A DNA stretch of 64,000 nt from Hymenobacter cheonanensis (GTDB taxonomy: Bacteria > Bacteroidota > Bacteroidia > Cytophagales > Hymenobacteraceae): contig NZ_JAUQSW010000007.1 in NCBI RefSeq assembly GCF_030581075.1, positions 124,001-188,000 of the forward strand, written 5' to 3'. Positions within the stretch are counted from its first letter, which is position 1, and every line of letters begins with the position of its first letter. Shown here in pieces: positions 36,549-44,848 of the stretch. The notes beneath the pieces were generated by a model. The model had not been told where the DNA came from. It was given only the letters and a program-made list of their open reading frames with translations, and searched no databases. The position numbers and the translations under genes were made by a program.

Positions 36549-36664
36549 GCCGCGCCGCCAAATGGGCCCTGCGCCTGAGCCTCACGGCCCTGGCCGTGCT
36601 GCTGGCCAACGACAGCGGCCGGCGCCCCAGGCCCCTGCCCGAACGCAAAAAGCCGGCTAGCTAG
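36545..36664 (+). CDS. Possible 39-residue membrane peptide, coupled to upstream lipoprotein gene
   Basis: The ATG overlaps the upstream stop as ATGA. The frame reads MSRAAKWALRLSLTALAVLL and ends KKPAS: a basic start, one hydrophobic helix and a basic tail, a layout common in small membrane proteins. The stop falls inside a hairpin terminator. Evidence is only the overlap, the helix and normal codon use; it may be chance. Confidence 0.35.
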   Translation: MSRAAKWALRLSLTALAVLLANDSGRRPRPLPERKKPAS

Positions 36665-36673
36665 CCAGCTTTT
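36648..36673. terminator. Bidirectional terminator
   Basis: AAAAGCCGGCTAG and CTAGCCAGCTTTT abut, pairing at 12 of 13 positions and ending in TTTTT, between convergent genes. Confidence 0.6.
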
Positions 36674-36706
36674 TGCGTCTGTGAGGCGCTAGCCCACGCC
36701 AGCCGC

Positions 36707-38666
36707 TTAATGCACAATTCGAATCTGCTTACGCACGGCCTTGCCCCGTGCATCGCGCATTTCCAGAAAATATAATCCGGCCGGTAAGCGGCGGGTGTCC
36801 AGCTGCACGCGGCCGGGCCGGGCAATTTGGCTGCGCACGGCCTGCCCGTGGGCATTGGTAAGGCGCACGGGCCCGCCGCCCTGCTCCAGGGTGAGGTCGT
36901 TGCCGGCGGGGTTGGGGTAGGCTGCTGCCGACTCGGTGGCCGGCTGGCCAGGCGCGGTAAAAAAGGGCTCGTAGCCCCCGGCGCAATCAATTATCTCGAG
37001 CTGATAGGCAGTTACCGGGCCTACGCCGCAGGTATTACGCTCCTGCAGCTGGGCTTCGTAGCGGGCACCCACGACCGTACCGACCTGGAAGTAGAGCGTG
37101 CTGTTAGCGGCATCGGCGCCGGTATCGGTTTGGGTATACACGAGCTGCGCGGGCGTCACATCGACCCGGTACACTTTCCAGGCCGCCTCCAGCAGCGCGC
37201 CGGGGCTAGGGTCGCGGGGCGTGAGGGTAATGTGGCTGCCGGGGCACACCCCGGTGCAGCCGTAGGGGCAGTTGGCTTCGTAGCCCGATTAGGTGTCGCT
37301 GTGCATGGTAAGGGTGCCATTGTGGGCGGGTGGGCCCCCATACACCACGTTGTAGGCCACCGAAGCTGGCGAGGCGCAGCTGCTCACGCTCGTGTTGGTG
37401 GCCGTGACCGTGAGGCTGCCCTGCCCGTTGCCGCTGCCCGGCGCCGCCACCGTAACGCTCGAGCTAGCCCCCGTAGTCGTAACCGTAGCCGCACCGCCCA
37501 CGGTGAGGCCGCCGGTGGCCGTCCAGGTATAGCTGTTGGCCCCGGCCACGGCCGTAGAGAAGGTGGCGGTGCTGCCCGGGCACAGCACCGGGTAGGGGCC
37601 CGCGGGGTTGGAAGTGCCCAGCGAGCTGCTAATAATGGGCCGAGGCAGCGGTTGCACCGTTACGGGCACGTTGGGGGCATACACTGTAGTGCTGGCCCCA
37701 TTGCAGCTGTACAGGGCCGAGGCATCGACGCCAACCGTGCCCGTAGCCCCGGTGAAGCTGCTGGCCGGCGTGGCGCTGTTCACAGTGCCGGTGGGCGTGA
37801 TGGGGCCGCTAAACCGGAAGGCATAGTTGCTGAACGCCCCACCCGCCGGCACGGGGCCGGTAGCCGTGCGAAAGTGGTAGTCGCTCTGGTCGCCGCAAGT
37901 GAGCGAGAAGCCCCCGCCGCTCGGGCTTTTATCGCTGATAATGGTGAACGTGGGCGTAGGGCGCCCTACGTCCACACTCAGCGTCTTGCTAATGGAGTTG
38001 TCGGGGCCGGTCGAGGCATTGATGCAGTTATTATTCACGGCCCGCACGCTGATAGTGCCGCCCGTGCCAGGGGCGGGCGTTACCGAAATCTGATTGCCGG
38101 AGCTGCCGCTCACCCGATGCAGCGTGCTGCCATCCGAAACGTAGTTGGTGCCGTCGTTGTACTTCCAGTTTGCGGGAATAACCCAATCGTAGGTCAGGGC
38201 CGCCAGGTACACGCTGTTAGCGGAGCTTTGGGGCAGCTCCACCAGGGGTACTTTCAGGGTCAGGGCCGTATTGTCGCCGAAGGGCAGCGCGTATTGCGCG
38301 CCCACAGCCGTGTTGTTGACCGTCAGCGGGCCCGGCGTCTTGTTGCTGATGGAGCTGACGAAGACATCCCGGGTCGTAGTGCCGGAGGAGCCACAGTTCA
38401 GCCCTACGGAGGTGGGGTTGCTGGTAGCATCGGTGGGCACGTCCTTCCAGCGCACGGTAATGGCACCGGAGTTCGTGGAAACGAGCGTGTACTCCCCTTT
38501 TACCACCCAACTGCACCCAGTGGTTGAGCTGGGATAAGTGTAGGTATAGTCCTTATTGGGGCATTAATGCATCGCCGGTGGGCGAAGCATTAATGCCCTG
38601 TGCCTGCGCTAAATAGGGCAGTACAGCACAAGCTAGAAGCAGAATACGGAGAAAAGTTTTTTTCAT
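36707..38666 (-). pseudogene. T9SS-secreted Ig/PKD-like surface protein, broken by frameshift and in-frame stop
   Basis: Three pieces on the minus strand belong together. The first, from the ATG at 38666, is a signal peptide (MKKTFLRILLLACAVLPYLA) that reaches a TAA at 38553-38555. A second frame, open from about 38561, reads NKDYTYTYPSSTTGCSWVV and continues as a Ser/Thr/Gly-rich beta protein with PKD or Ig-like repeats (GSTATFSTAVAGANSYTWTA) to a TAA at 37289-37291. The third continues in exactly the same frame (SGYEANCPYGCTG) and ends in a type IX sorting domain: YPNPAGNDLTLEQGGG, LPAGLYFLEMRDARGK, RKQIRIVH. An intact parent would be a roughly 650-residue secreted or surface-bound protein. 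As written it carries one frameshift and one nonsense codon, so it is probably inactive unless the sequence is wrong. Confidence 0.75.
38558..38598. repeat. Inverted repeat at the frameshift of the T9SS gene
   Basis: GGGCATTAATGC (38559-38570) and GCATTAATGCCC (38587-38598) are perfect 12-bp inverted copies around 16 bases. Each arm is itself palindromic (GCATTAATGC). It sits just after the signal peptide, exactly where the frame is lost. Confidence 0.8.
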
Positions 38667-38690
38667 GTCAGTGTTGGAAAAGGTGAAAGA

Positions 38691-39443
38691 TTAAAGAATG
38701 ACGGTCAGTCCCACTACCTGAACTGGGTAGTAGTCAACGTGCCACGTAGTGACTATTTCATCGCGGTACACCCCGCCAGGTGATACACCATAGTTGGGGT
38801 TATCAACAGTAGTCGTGTAACTACCCCAGCTCTTCTGGTGCCGGTAGCTCACCCCGATAGCTGTTTCCGCGAACAGGCGTAGCCGCGAGGTCAGCACGTA
38901 GCTCAGGCCCGCAAACCCCCGGCCCTGCACCTGCCAACGGGACAGGTCGCGCGAGCCAATATCTGTATCGGTAAAGGGACCATCCCCATTAAAGCCAACC
39001 GGGTCATAGTAGTAATTGGTGTAAGCCCGATGCTCATTGCGGTAGCCCCCGCCCGCTTCCAAGCCATAGTGCCATTGCCAGCGGCGGCCCAGCCGGTGCT
39101 GCCACTCGTAGCCCACCAGCGCGTTGACTTCCCAGGCGCGGGCCTCCGGCCCTTTCTCCTGAATGTAAAATGCCCCGCCGGCCGTGGCCGTATCGTGCCG
39201 GGAGTAGTAGCCGGTGAGCCGCACGCGCCAGGCCTGGCCCGGCCGCACCTGGTGCTTGTAGAGCAGGCCCAGGGGCAGCACCCGGTTGGTGGTAAACAGA
39301 TTGTCGAACTGCGGGCTCATCGTCAGGCCCAACTCGTGCTTGTAGTAGAAGCGGACGGTATCGGCCGGGGCAGTTTGGGCCAGCGCGGGGCTAGCCAGAG
39401 TAGCCAGCAGGGCGGCGGGCAAAAGGAGTTGTAAGGAAGGCAT
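38691..39443 (-). CDS. Outer-membrane beta-barrel-like protein of unknown function
   Basis: 250 residues from the ATG at 39443 (MPSLQLLLPAALLATLASPALAQ, a signal peptide). An ATG seven codons earlier lies inside a perfect -7 box and is rejected as a start. The mature part alternates Tyr/Trp-rich strands (YYKHELGLTMSPQF, WRVRLTGYYSRHD, WEVNALVGYEWQHRLG, LRLFAETAIGVSYRH) and ends in VQVVGLTVIL, as expected of an outer-membrane barrel of about ten strands. No named family is recognised. It lies immediately upstream of the broken T9SS gene, 25 bases apart on the same strand, and both may once have been cotranscribed. Confidence 0.72.
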   Translation of the reverse strand: MPSLQLLLPAALLATLASPALAQTAPADTVRFYYKHELGLTMSPQFDNLFTTNRVLPLGLLYKHQVRPGQAWRVRLTGYYSRHDTATAGGAFYIQEKGPEARAWEVNALVGYEWQHRLGRRWQWHYGLEAGGGYRNEHRAYTNYYYDPVGFNGDGPFTDTDIGSRDLSRWQVQGRGFAGLSYVLTSRLRLFAETAIGVSYRHQKSWGSYTTTVDNPNYGVSPGGVYRDEIVTTWHVDYYPVQVVGLTVIL

Positions 39444-39461
39444 GGGAAAAAGGAAATAGGC

Positions 39462-39469
39462 CAAAGCTA
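39462..39469 (-). promoter_or_regulatory. -7 promoter box of outer-membrane protein gene
   Basis: Minus strand TAGCTTTG, a perfect TAnnTTTG, 18 bases before the ATG at 39443. It fixes that ATG as the start. Confidence 0.55.
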
Positions 39470-39589
39470 TTCTGCGTTAAAAGGGCTGGCAGGTGTCAAG
39501 GACCACCGGGCCGTTGCCCGGTACCAGCGCCCGTTTTGGCTATGCCAGGCGCGACCGCTACCGGCGGGCTGGCAGGCCAGAACAAGCCC

Positions 39590-39628
39590 GGCCGGGTCGG
39601 CGGCCCTAGCAGGGCCGCCGACCCGGCC
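39590..39628. terminator. Perfect 18-bp GC hairpin
   Basis: GGCCGGGTCGGCGGCCCT and AGGGCCGCCGACCCGGCC flank a 3-base loop (AGC), about 90 bases 3' of the membrane-protein stop at 39716. Very stable; no T-run on either side. Confidence 0.55.
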
Positions 39629-39715
39629 AGCGCAGCTAAACAACTGTGAGTAAGATAAATGGGGCTGATGGGCTTCCGCCCTGGCTAGCCCGCGCAGTAG
39701 GGCGGTGGCACCGGG

Positions 39716-40390
39716 CTAGCCCGGCGCCACTCGCTGGGGGCGTAGTGCCAGCGCCACGCAGTAGCAGCTGTGCAGCACCAGCGAGAGCACGTAGTGGATA
39801 GACCACACCTGCTGGTTGAACGCCAATGAATAATGCGTCAGCATGTAATTGCTGAACAAAGCAATGTTCAGGTAGCCCGCAAAGTAGAGAATCAGCCCGG
39901 TCGATACCCAGAACAGGGGCTCGCGCCCGAGGCGCGGCGCGGGCAGCCGCCCCCGGAGCAGCTGCCAGAAATAGAGCCCCGCCATGCCCAGCAGCAGCAG
40001 GCTCTGCAGTACCTGCTGCCCCGGTTTGTACCATTGCAGGTCGGGCGCCAGCAGTGTATCGGCCAGCGCATACAGGGCAAAGCCGCCCACCAGCCACGGC
40101 ACAGCGCGGGCAAAAGCCGCCGACCGCAGCGCGTGCCGATACATCAGCGCCAGCAAGGCTAGCTCACCCACGGTGTAAAAGGGCATGATAAACAGATTGT
40201 TGCGGTTTTGCGCCCACAGCCAGACCCCGAATATTTCCAGCGGCAGCTCAAACCACGTGAGCCAGGCCAGATAGCGCAGGGGCGGCGGCAGGCGGGCGTA
40301 GCGGCCGGCCGCCAGGCCGGCCGCTCCCACAATAGTCAGCAGGCTCACCCCCGTTTTGTAAATCTGAAAGGTGGTGAGCGCAAGCAGCAT
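39716..40390 (-). CDS. Integral membrane protein of unknown function
   Basis: 224 residues with about seven hydrophobic helices: YKTGVSLLTIVGAAGLAAG, YLAWLTWFELPLEIFGVWLW, PFYTVGELALLALMY, AVPWLVGGFALYALADTLL, VLQSLLLLGMAGLYFWQLL, FWVSTGLILYFAGYLNIAL, and SIHYVLSLVLHSCYCVALAL. Conserved-looking polar residues within helices (Glu in FELPLE, Tyr/Asn pairs) suggest a ligand or sensor role, and similar seven-helix proteins occur near sensor kinases in Bacteroidota, but none lies here. Upstream is mpl, 95 bases away on the same strand. Function unknown. Confidence 0.7.
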   Translation of the reverse strand: MLLALTTFQIYKTGVSLLTIVGAAGLAAGRYARLPPPLRYLAWLTWFELPLEIFGVWLWAQNRNNLFIMPFYTVGELALLALMYRHALRSAAFARAVPWLVGGFALYALADTLLAPDLQWYKPGQQVLQSLLLLGMAGLYFWQLLRGRLPAPRLGREPLFWVSTGLILYFAGYLNIALFSNYMLTHYSLAFNQQVWSIHYVLSLVLHSCYCVALALRPQRVAPG

Positions 40391-40485
40391 AAGCCAAAGC
40401 AGGCAAGGCAGCCCGGCAGCCGCGTGGCGGCGGCTGCCGGGCCCGGGTTGAAAAAACGAGCGGCCCCCGGAAAGCGGTGCGCCGG

Positions 40486-41850
40486 CTAGCCTGCCACCTC
40501 GCGGGCCAGCGCCGCCAGGTCCAGCCCATCGAAGGTGCCCGAGGTCATCAGCAGCAAATTTGTATCGGCCCAGGGCTGCGCGTGCAGGAACTCGGCCAAG
40601 GCCCGGCTATCGGTGAAAACCCGCAAATCGGGCCGCTGAAACGCTTGCTGCACGGCCTCGGGGGCTAGCGGCGGCAGGCGCTTGTGCTCCAGCACGTGGG
40701 GGTTGAAGTACACCACCGCCACGTCGGGCGCGTCGAAGCAGTGCGCGTACTGCGGCAAAAAAGCCGGGTTGAGCGAGCTGAAGGTGTGCAGCTCTAGGCA
40801 GGCCACCAGCCGGCGCGCCGGAAACTGCTGCTTGAGGGCCGCCGCCGTGGCGCGCAGCTTGCTGGGCGCGTGGGCAAAATCCTTGTACACCACCGACGTG
40901 GCCCCGGCCTGCACCAGCTCCAGCCGCCGCGCCGCGCCCTGGAAGGTAGCCACGGCCTTATAAAAGTCCTTGCCCTTGATGCCCAATTGCTTGCACACCT
41001 CCTTGGCCGCCGAGATGTTGCGCAGGTTGTGCTCGCCAAACACCCGGATGGGCACTTCCTCGTCCTTCTTGGTAATCAAAAACGTTTGCCCGTTGCGGAT
41101 AACGTGCTCGTGCGGGCCGTAGCCCACGTAGGTCACGTCGGGGCTGGTGGGCACGGCAATGAGCTGGGTTTGCTCGTCGTCGCGGTCGTAGATGAGCACG
41201 CCGGCCTTGGGCGTTTGGCGGGCAAAAATCTCGAACTGCTCGCGGTAGATTTCCTCGGTCGGAAACACGTTGATGTGGTCCCAGCTGATGCCCGAAATCA
41301 CCCCGATGTGGTGCTGGTAGAGGTGAAACTTGGGCCGCCTGTCCACCGGCGACGACAAATACTCGTCGCCCTCGATAATGATAACCGGGGCCTCGTCCGT
41401 GAGCTGCACCATCAGGTCGAAGCCCGCCAGCTGGGCGCCCACCGCATAGTCGAACTGCCGCCCGTGAAACCGCAGCACGTGCAAAATCAGCGCCGTGATG
41501 CTCGTTTTGCCGTGCGAGCCGCCAATCACCACCCGCTGCTTGTCCTTGCTGGCCTCGTAGATGTACTCGGGAAAGGAGTAGATTTTTAGCCCCAGCGCCT
41601 GGGCGCGGGTCAGCTCGGGGTTGTCGGGGCGGGCGTGCATCCCCACAATCACGGCCGCCAGCCCGGCATGAATTTTCTCCGGAAACCAGCCCTCGGCCGC
41701 GGGCAAGATGCCCGCGGCGGCCAGGCGCGCGCGCGCGGGCTCAAAAATCTCGTCGTCCGAGCCCGTTACCCGGGCCCCGCGCCGGTGCAGCGCCAGCGCC
41801 AGGTTGTGCATGATGCTGCCGCCCACGGCAATGAGGTGAATCTGTTCCAA
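40486..41850 (-). CDS. mpl: UDP-N-acetylmuramate:L-alanyl-gamma-D-glutamyl-meso-diaminopimelate ligase (Mpl)
   Basis: A cytoplasmic Mur ligase of 454 residues that joins recycled murein tripeptide to UDP-MurNAc, so the cell reuses its own wall peptides. Signs: the N-terminal Rossmann loop HLIAVGGSIMHNLALAL, the ATP loop GGSHGKTS with Lys115, the Mpl-like IIEGDEYLSSPVDRRPKF, SGISWDHINVF, and the C-terminal LELHTFSSLN with substrate-binding features. Mpl is preferred over MurC from the missing MurC-specific start and the GDEYLSSPVD segment. The start must be TTG at 41850, because the upstream frame is open but lacks an ATG. It is divergent from dnaB across a region with a strong hairpin. Confidence 0.9.
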   Translation of the reverse strand: MEQIHLIAVGGSIMHNLALALHRRGARVTGSDDEIFEPARARLAAAGILPAAEGWFPEKIHAGLAAVIVGMHARPDNPELTRAQALGLKIYSFPEYIYEASKDKQRVVIGGSHGKTSITALILHVLRFHGRQFDYAVGAQLAGFDLMVQLTDEAPVIIIEGDEYLSSPVDRRPKFHLYQHHIGVISGISWDHINVFPTEEIYREQFEIFARQTPKAGVLIYDRDDEQTQLIAVPTSPDVTYVGYGPHEHVIRNGQTFLITKKDEEVPIRVFGEHNLRNISAAKEVCKQLGIKGKDFYKAVATFQGAARRLELVQAGATSVVYKDFAHAPSKLRATAAALKQQFPARRLVACLELHTFSSLNPAFLPQYAHCFDAPDVAVVYFNPHVLEHKRLPPLAPEAVQQAFQRPDLRVFTDSRALAEFLHAQPWADTNLLLMTSGTFDGLDLAALAREVAG

Positions 41851-41888
41851 AGCGTTTTTTATGAGAATCTTAAGGCAGAAAAATGGGG

Positions 41889-41936
41889 AGCGGCTAGCCC
41901 CGGCCGGGCCCGCGCCGCCCGCCGGGGCTAGCCGCT
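41889..41936. other. Hairpin in the mpl-dnaB divergent region
   Basis: AGCGGCTAGCCCCGGC and GCCGGGGCTAGCCGCT form a perfect 16-bp stem with a 16-base loop. It lies between divergent starts, so it is not a terminator of either gene; it could be part of the mpl leader or a repeat. Confidence 0.6.
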
Positions 41937-42031
41937 AAGCCACCCGCAGCCAGCCCATTGGCGGGGGCGAAAGTACGCCCGGGCTTGCGCTTGGGCGGGG
42001 CGGCGCCCCGCTGCCGGGGGCCCGGCCGGCC

Positions 42032-42062
42032 TTTCTTTTCGGGCACTTATTGGTTAGCTTTG
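42032..42062 (+). promoter_or_regulatory. Promoter of dnaB
   Basis: TTTC at 42032-42035 and a perfect TAGCTTTG at 42055-42062 with a 19-base spacer. Predicted leader about 75-80 bases to the ATG at 42147. Confidence 0.6.
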
Positions 42063-42146
42063 TTAGTTCGGGCACCCAATTGCCCGGCGCTTTCTACCCA
42101 AGGCAATTACCTGCTCTGTTTCCCGTCCTTTGCCTCCCTTACCCCG

Positions 42147-43808
42147 ATGAACGACCGTATGGACGACCGCCTCAAGCAATCTGCCGCCCGCGCCGTTGCC
42201 GCCTTCCAGGGTGGGCGCGGCCAGCGTGCGCCCGTACCCACGTCGCCCACCGGCAAGCTGCCGCCCCAGCGCCTCGAAATGGAAGCCGCCGTGCTAGGCG
42301 CCCTCATGCTCGAAAAAGACGCGCTCACCACGGTGGTCGATATCCTGAAAGCCACCAGCTTTTACAAGGATGGCCACCAGCGCATCTACAAGGCTATCAG
42401 TAACTTATTTGATAAATCGGAGCCTATCGACCAGCTCACCGTGGTGCAGGAGCTGCGCGAGATGGGCGAGCTGGAGGCGGCCGGCGGCGTGGGCTACGTG
42501 GCGGGCCTCACCATGCACATCAACTCGGCGGCCAACATTGAGGCCCACGCTAGGGTAATTCTGGAGGCGGCCATCAAGCGCGAGCTTATTCGCACGGCTA
42601 CCGACATCCTGCGCGATGCCTACGAGGAAACCACCGACGTGTTTGAGCTGCTCGACGCCACTGAGAAAAACATCTTCCAGGTGTCGGAAGACAACATGCG
42701 CAAGGGCGTCGACTCGATGCAGGATTTGATGGTGAAGGCCATCAAGGAGCTTGAAGAAAAGAAGCACCAGAAGGATGGCCTCACCGGCGTGCCCACCGGC
42801 TTCGCGGCCCTCGACCGCGTTACGAGCGGCTGGCAACCCTCTGACCTCGTGATTATTGCGGCTAGGCCGGGCATGGGCAAAACTGCTTTCGTGGTGTCGG
42901 CTATGCGCAACGCGGCCGTGGATTTTAAGAAGCCGGTGGCCATTTTCTCCCTCGAAATGTCGTCGCTGCAGCTCGTCAACCGTCTGATTTCGGCCGAGGC
43001 GGAGCTGGACTCCGAGAAAATCAAGAAGGGCAACCTGGCCGACTACGAGTGGGCGCAGCTCAACCACAAGATTTCCTCGCTCTCGTCGGCCCCGATTTTT
43101 ATTGACGACACGCCCGCGCTCAGCATTCGGGAGCTGCGGGCCAAGTGCCGCCGCCTCAAGTCGCAGCACGATATCCAGCTCATTATCATCGACTACCTGC
43201 AATTGATGAGCGGCAACGAGGGCGGCAAGAACGGCAACCGCGAGCAGGAAATCGCCAGCATCTCGCGGGCGCTCAAGGGCATTGCCAAGGAGCTGAACAT
43301 CCCGGTAATCGCGCTTTCGCAGCTCTCACGCTCGGTCGAAACGCGGGGCGGCGACAAGAAGCCGCAGCTCAGTGACCTGCGCGAATCGGGTTCTATTGAG
43401 CAGGATGCCGACATGGTTATCTTCCTGTACCGCCCTGAATACTACAAGATTACCGAAGACGAGATGGGCAACCCGACCCAGGGCATGGGCGAGGTCATCA
43501 TTGCCAAGCACCGCAACGGTTCTTTGGAAACGGTGCAGCTCAAGTTCATCGGCCGCTTCACCAAGTTTGCCGACCTCGACGGCTTCGATGGCGGCGGCGA
43601 CGCGGGCGGCTTCGGCGGCGCGCCGGCCTTTGCGTCCAACTCGTTCCCGACCAGCAGCTTCGACTCGGAGCCGGCCGGTGGGCCCGCGCCAGGCGGCGGC
43701 TTCGGCGCGCCCAATACCATCCGGCTAGGCTCGCGCATGAACGACGCCTCGCCCGCCCCGGTGCCCTTCCCCAAGAGCAACAGCTTTGGCGAGGAGCCGC
43801 CGTTTTAA
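42147..43808 (+). CDS. dnaB: Replicative DNA helicase DnaB
   Basis: Hexameric helicase that unwinds the replication fork. From the ATG at 42147 it has 553 residues; an open frame runs 63 codons further upstream but crosses the promoter box and is not used. The N-terminal domain begins at PPQRLEMEAAVLGALMLEKDAL; the RecA-type ATPase has Walker A ARPGMGKT with Lys245, IFSLEMSSLQLVNRL, Walker B IIIDYLQLMSG, the QLSRSVETR segment and the arginine finger region DLRESGSIEQDAD. The last 80 residues are Gly/Pro/Ser-rich and probably disordered, a common extension. No intein interrupts it. A palindromic repeat follows the stop. Confidence 0.97.
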   Translation: MNDRMDDRLKQSAARAVAAFQGGRGQRAPVPTSPTGKLPPQRLEMEAAVLGALMLEKDALTTVVDILKATSFYKDGHQRIYKAISNLFDKSEPIDQLTVVQELREMGELEAAGGVGYVAGLTMHINSAANIEAHARVILEAAIKRELIRTATDILRDAYEETTDVFELLDATEKNIFQVSEDNMRKGVDSMQDLMVKAIKELEEKKHQKDGLTGVPTGFAALDRVTSGWQPSDLVIIAARPGMGKTAFVVSAMRNAAVDFKKPVAIFSLEMSSLQLVNRLISAEAELDSEKIKKGNLADYEWAQLNHKISSLSSAPIFIDDTPALSIRELRAKCRRLKSQHDIQLIIIDYLQLMSGNEGGKNGNREQEIASISRALKGIAKELNIPVIALSQLSRSVETRGGDKKPQLSDLRESGSIEQDADMVIFLYRPEYYKITEDEMGNPTQGMGEVIIAKHRNGSLETVQLKFIGRFTKFADLDGFDGGGDAGGFGGAPAFASNSFPTSSFDSEPAGGPAPGGGFGAPNTIRLGSRMNDASPAPVPFPKSNSFGEEPPF

Positions 43809-43837
43809 ATCATCGACCCTTACAGTATATATAAAGA

Positions 43838-43930
43838 GGTCATGCTGAACACAGTGAAGCATCTTACTCGTGTCGCTAGGGTACTGCCCCAACGATTCGA
43901 GCAAGATGCTTCACTGCGTTCAGCATGACC
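43838..43930. repeat. Palindromic intergenic repeat, family 1 (copy D, second subtype)
   Basis: Arms 43838-43870 and 43898-43930 (33 bp, two mismatches that would be G-U pairs in RNA), starting GGTCATGCTGAACACAGTG. The loop TCGCTAGGG...CCCCAACGATT matches copy C. It starts 30 bases after the dnaB stop. Confidence 0.9.
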
Positions 43931-43961
43931 GTTCTTTTGTTTCACCTCTTCCTCCTGCTTA

Positions 43962-44753
43962 ATGCCCCTTAGCGACCCAGCTTACACCCTGCCGCTCCTT
44001 TGCGCGGCCTCGCTGCTGGCCGGCCTCATCGACGGCATGGTGGGCGGCGGGGGCCTTATTCAGCTGCCGGCACTGCTGCTGCTGCTACCCAAGGTGCCGG
44101 TGCCTACGGTGCTGGGCACCGGCAAGGTGGCGAGCCTGGCGGGCACGTCGGCGTCGGCGTTTCGGTATCTGAAAGGGTTGAGCGGCGTGGCCATCAACTG
44201 GCGCACGGTGGCGGTGGCGGCGGTAGTGGCGGGCTGCTTTGCGCTGCTAGGGGCCCGGGCCGTGAGCGGCCTCAACAAAGAGCTGGTAAAGCCGCTGGTG
44301 CTGGCCCTGCTGGTGCTGATGGCCGCCTACACCTTCTGGCGCAAGGACTTCGGGAGCCTGCACGCGCCGCGCCTACGCGGCAGCCGCGAGCTGTGGACGG
44401 GCGTGGCGCTGGGTGCCGCCATTGGGTTTTACGACGGTTTTTTTGGGCCGGGCACCGGCAGCCTGCTGCTGTTTGCGTTTGTGGGGCTGTTTGGCTACGA
44501 CTTTCTGGCGGCCTCGGCCTCGGCCAAGGTGGTGAATATTGCCACCAACATTGCGGGGCTAGCCTACTTCATCTCGACCGGGCAGGTGCTGTACTACTAC
44601 GCCCTGCCCATGGCGGCCTGCAACGTGCTGGGCTCGTCGCTGGGGGCGCGGCTGGCGCTGCGGCGCGGCACGGGCTTCGTGCGGGTGCTGTTTCTGGTGG
44701 TGGTGAGCGGCTTTATCGTCAAGCTGGGGTATGAAGTGCTGCACACTGCCTGA
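43962..44753 (+). CDS. TauE/SafE (TSUP) family sulfite/anion exporter
   Basis: 263 residues with eight likely membrane helices, matching the TSUP family. The family start LLAGLIDGMVGGGGLIQLPALLLL is present, as is the mirrored half ELWTGVALGAAIGFYDGFFGPGTGSLLLFAFV with the conserved Phe-Gly-Pro-Gly-Thr. Members move sulfite, sulfoacetate or other organosulfur anions across the inner membrane; the substrate here is unknown. It starts 30 bases after repeat copy D and ends at a strong bidirectional terminator shared with the TonB receptor gene. Confidence 0.93.
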   Translation: MPLSDPAYTLPLLCAASLLAGLIDGMVGGGGLIQLPALLLLLPKVPVPTVLGTGKVASLAGTSASAFRYLKGLSGVAINWRTVAVAAVVAGCFALLGARAVSGLNKELVKPLVLALLVLMAAYTFWRKDFGSLHAPRLRGSRELWTGVALGAAIGFYDGFFGPGTGSLLLFAFVGLFGYDFLAASASAKVVNIATNIAGLAYFISTGQVLYYYALPMAACNVLGSSLGARLALRRGTGFVRVLFLVVVSGFIVKLGYEVLHTA

Positions 44754-44769
44754 AGCTAGCCAGGAAGGG

Positions 44770-44814
44770 AAAAAGCCAGGGCTGCCAACGCTTGGTCGGC
44801 AGCCCTGGCTTTTT
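44770..44814. terminator. Strong bidirectional terminator
   Basis: AAAAAGCCAGGGCTGCC (44770-44786) and GGCAGCCCTGGCTTTTT (44798-44814) form a perfect 17-bp stem with T-runs in both directions, between convergent stops. Confidence 0.93.
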
Positions 44815-44848
44815 TGGCAGGCCGTATGGCGGGTGTCCGCGCCTTCGT

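Noticed and set aside
36827..38527. Open plus-strand frame of 566 codons opposite the broken T9SS gene
   Set aside because: Composition is Ala/Gly/Arg/His-rich without domains, and it mirrors the codon pattern of the minus-strand gene; a shadow frame.
42005..42146. Upstream extension of dnaB
   Set aside because: It crosses a perfect -7 promoter box and has no DnaB-like sequence; the ATG at 42147 gives the family start.
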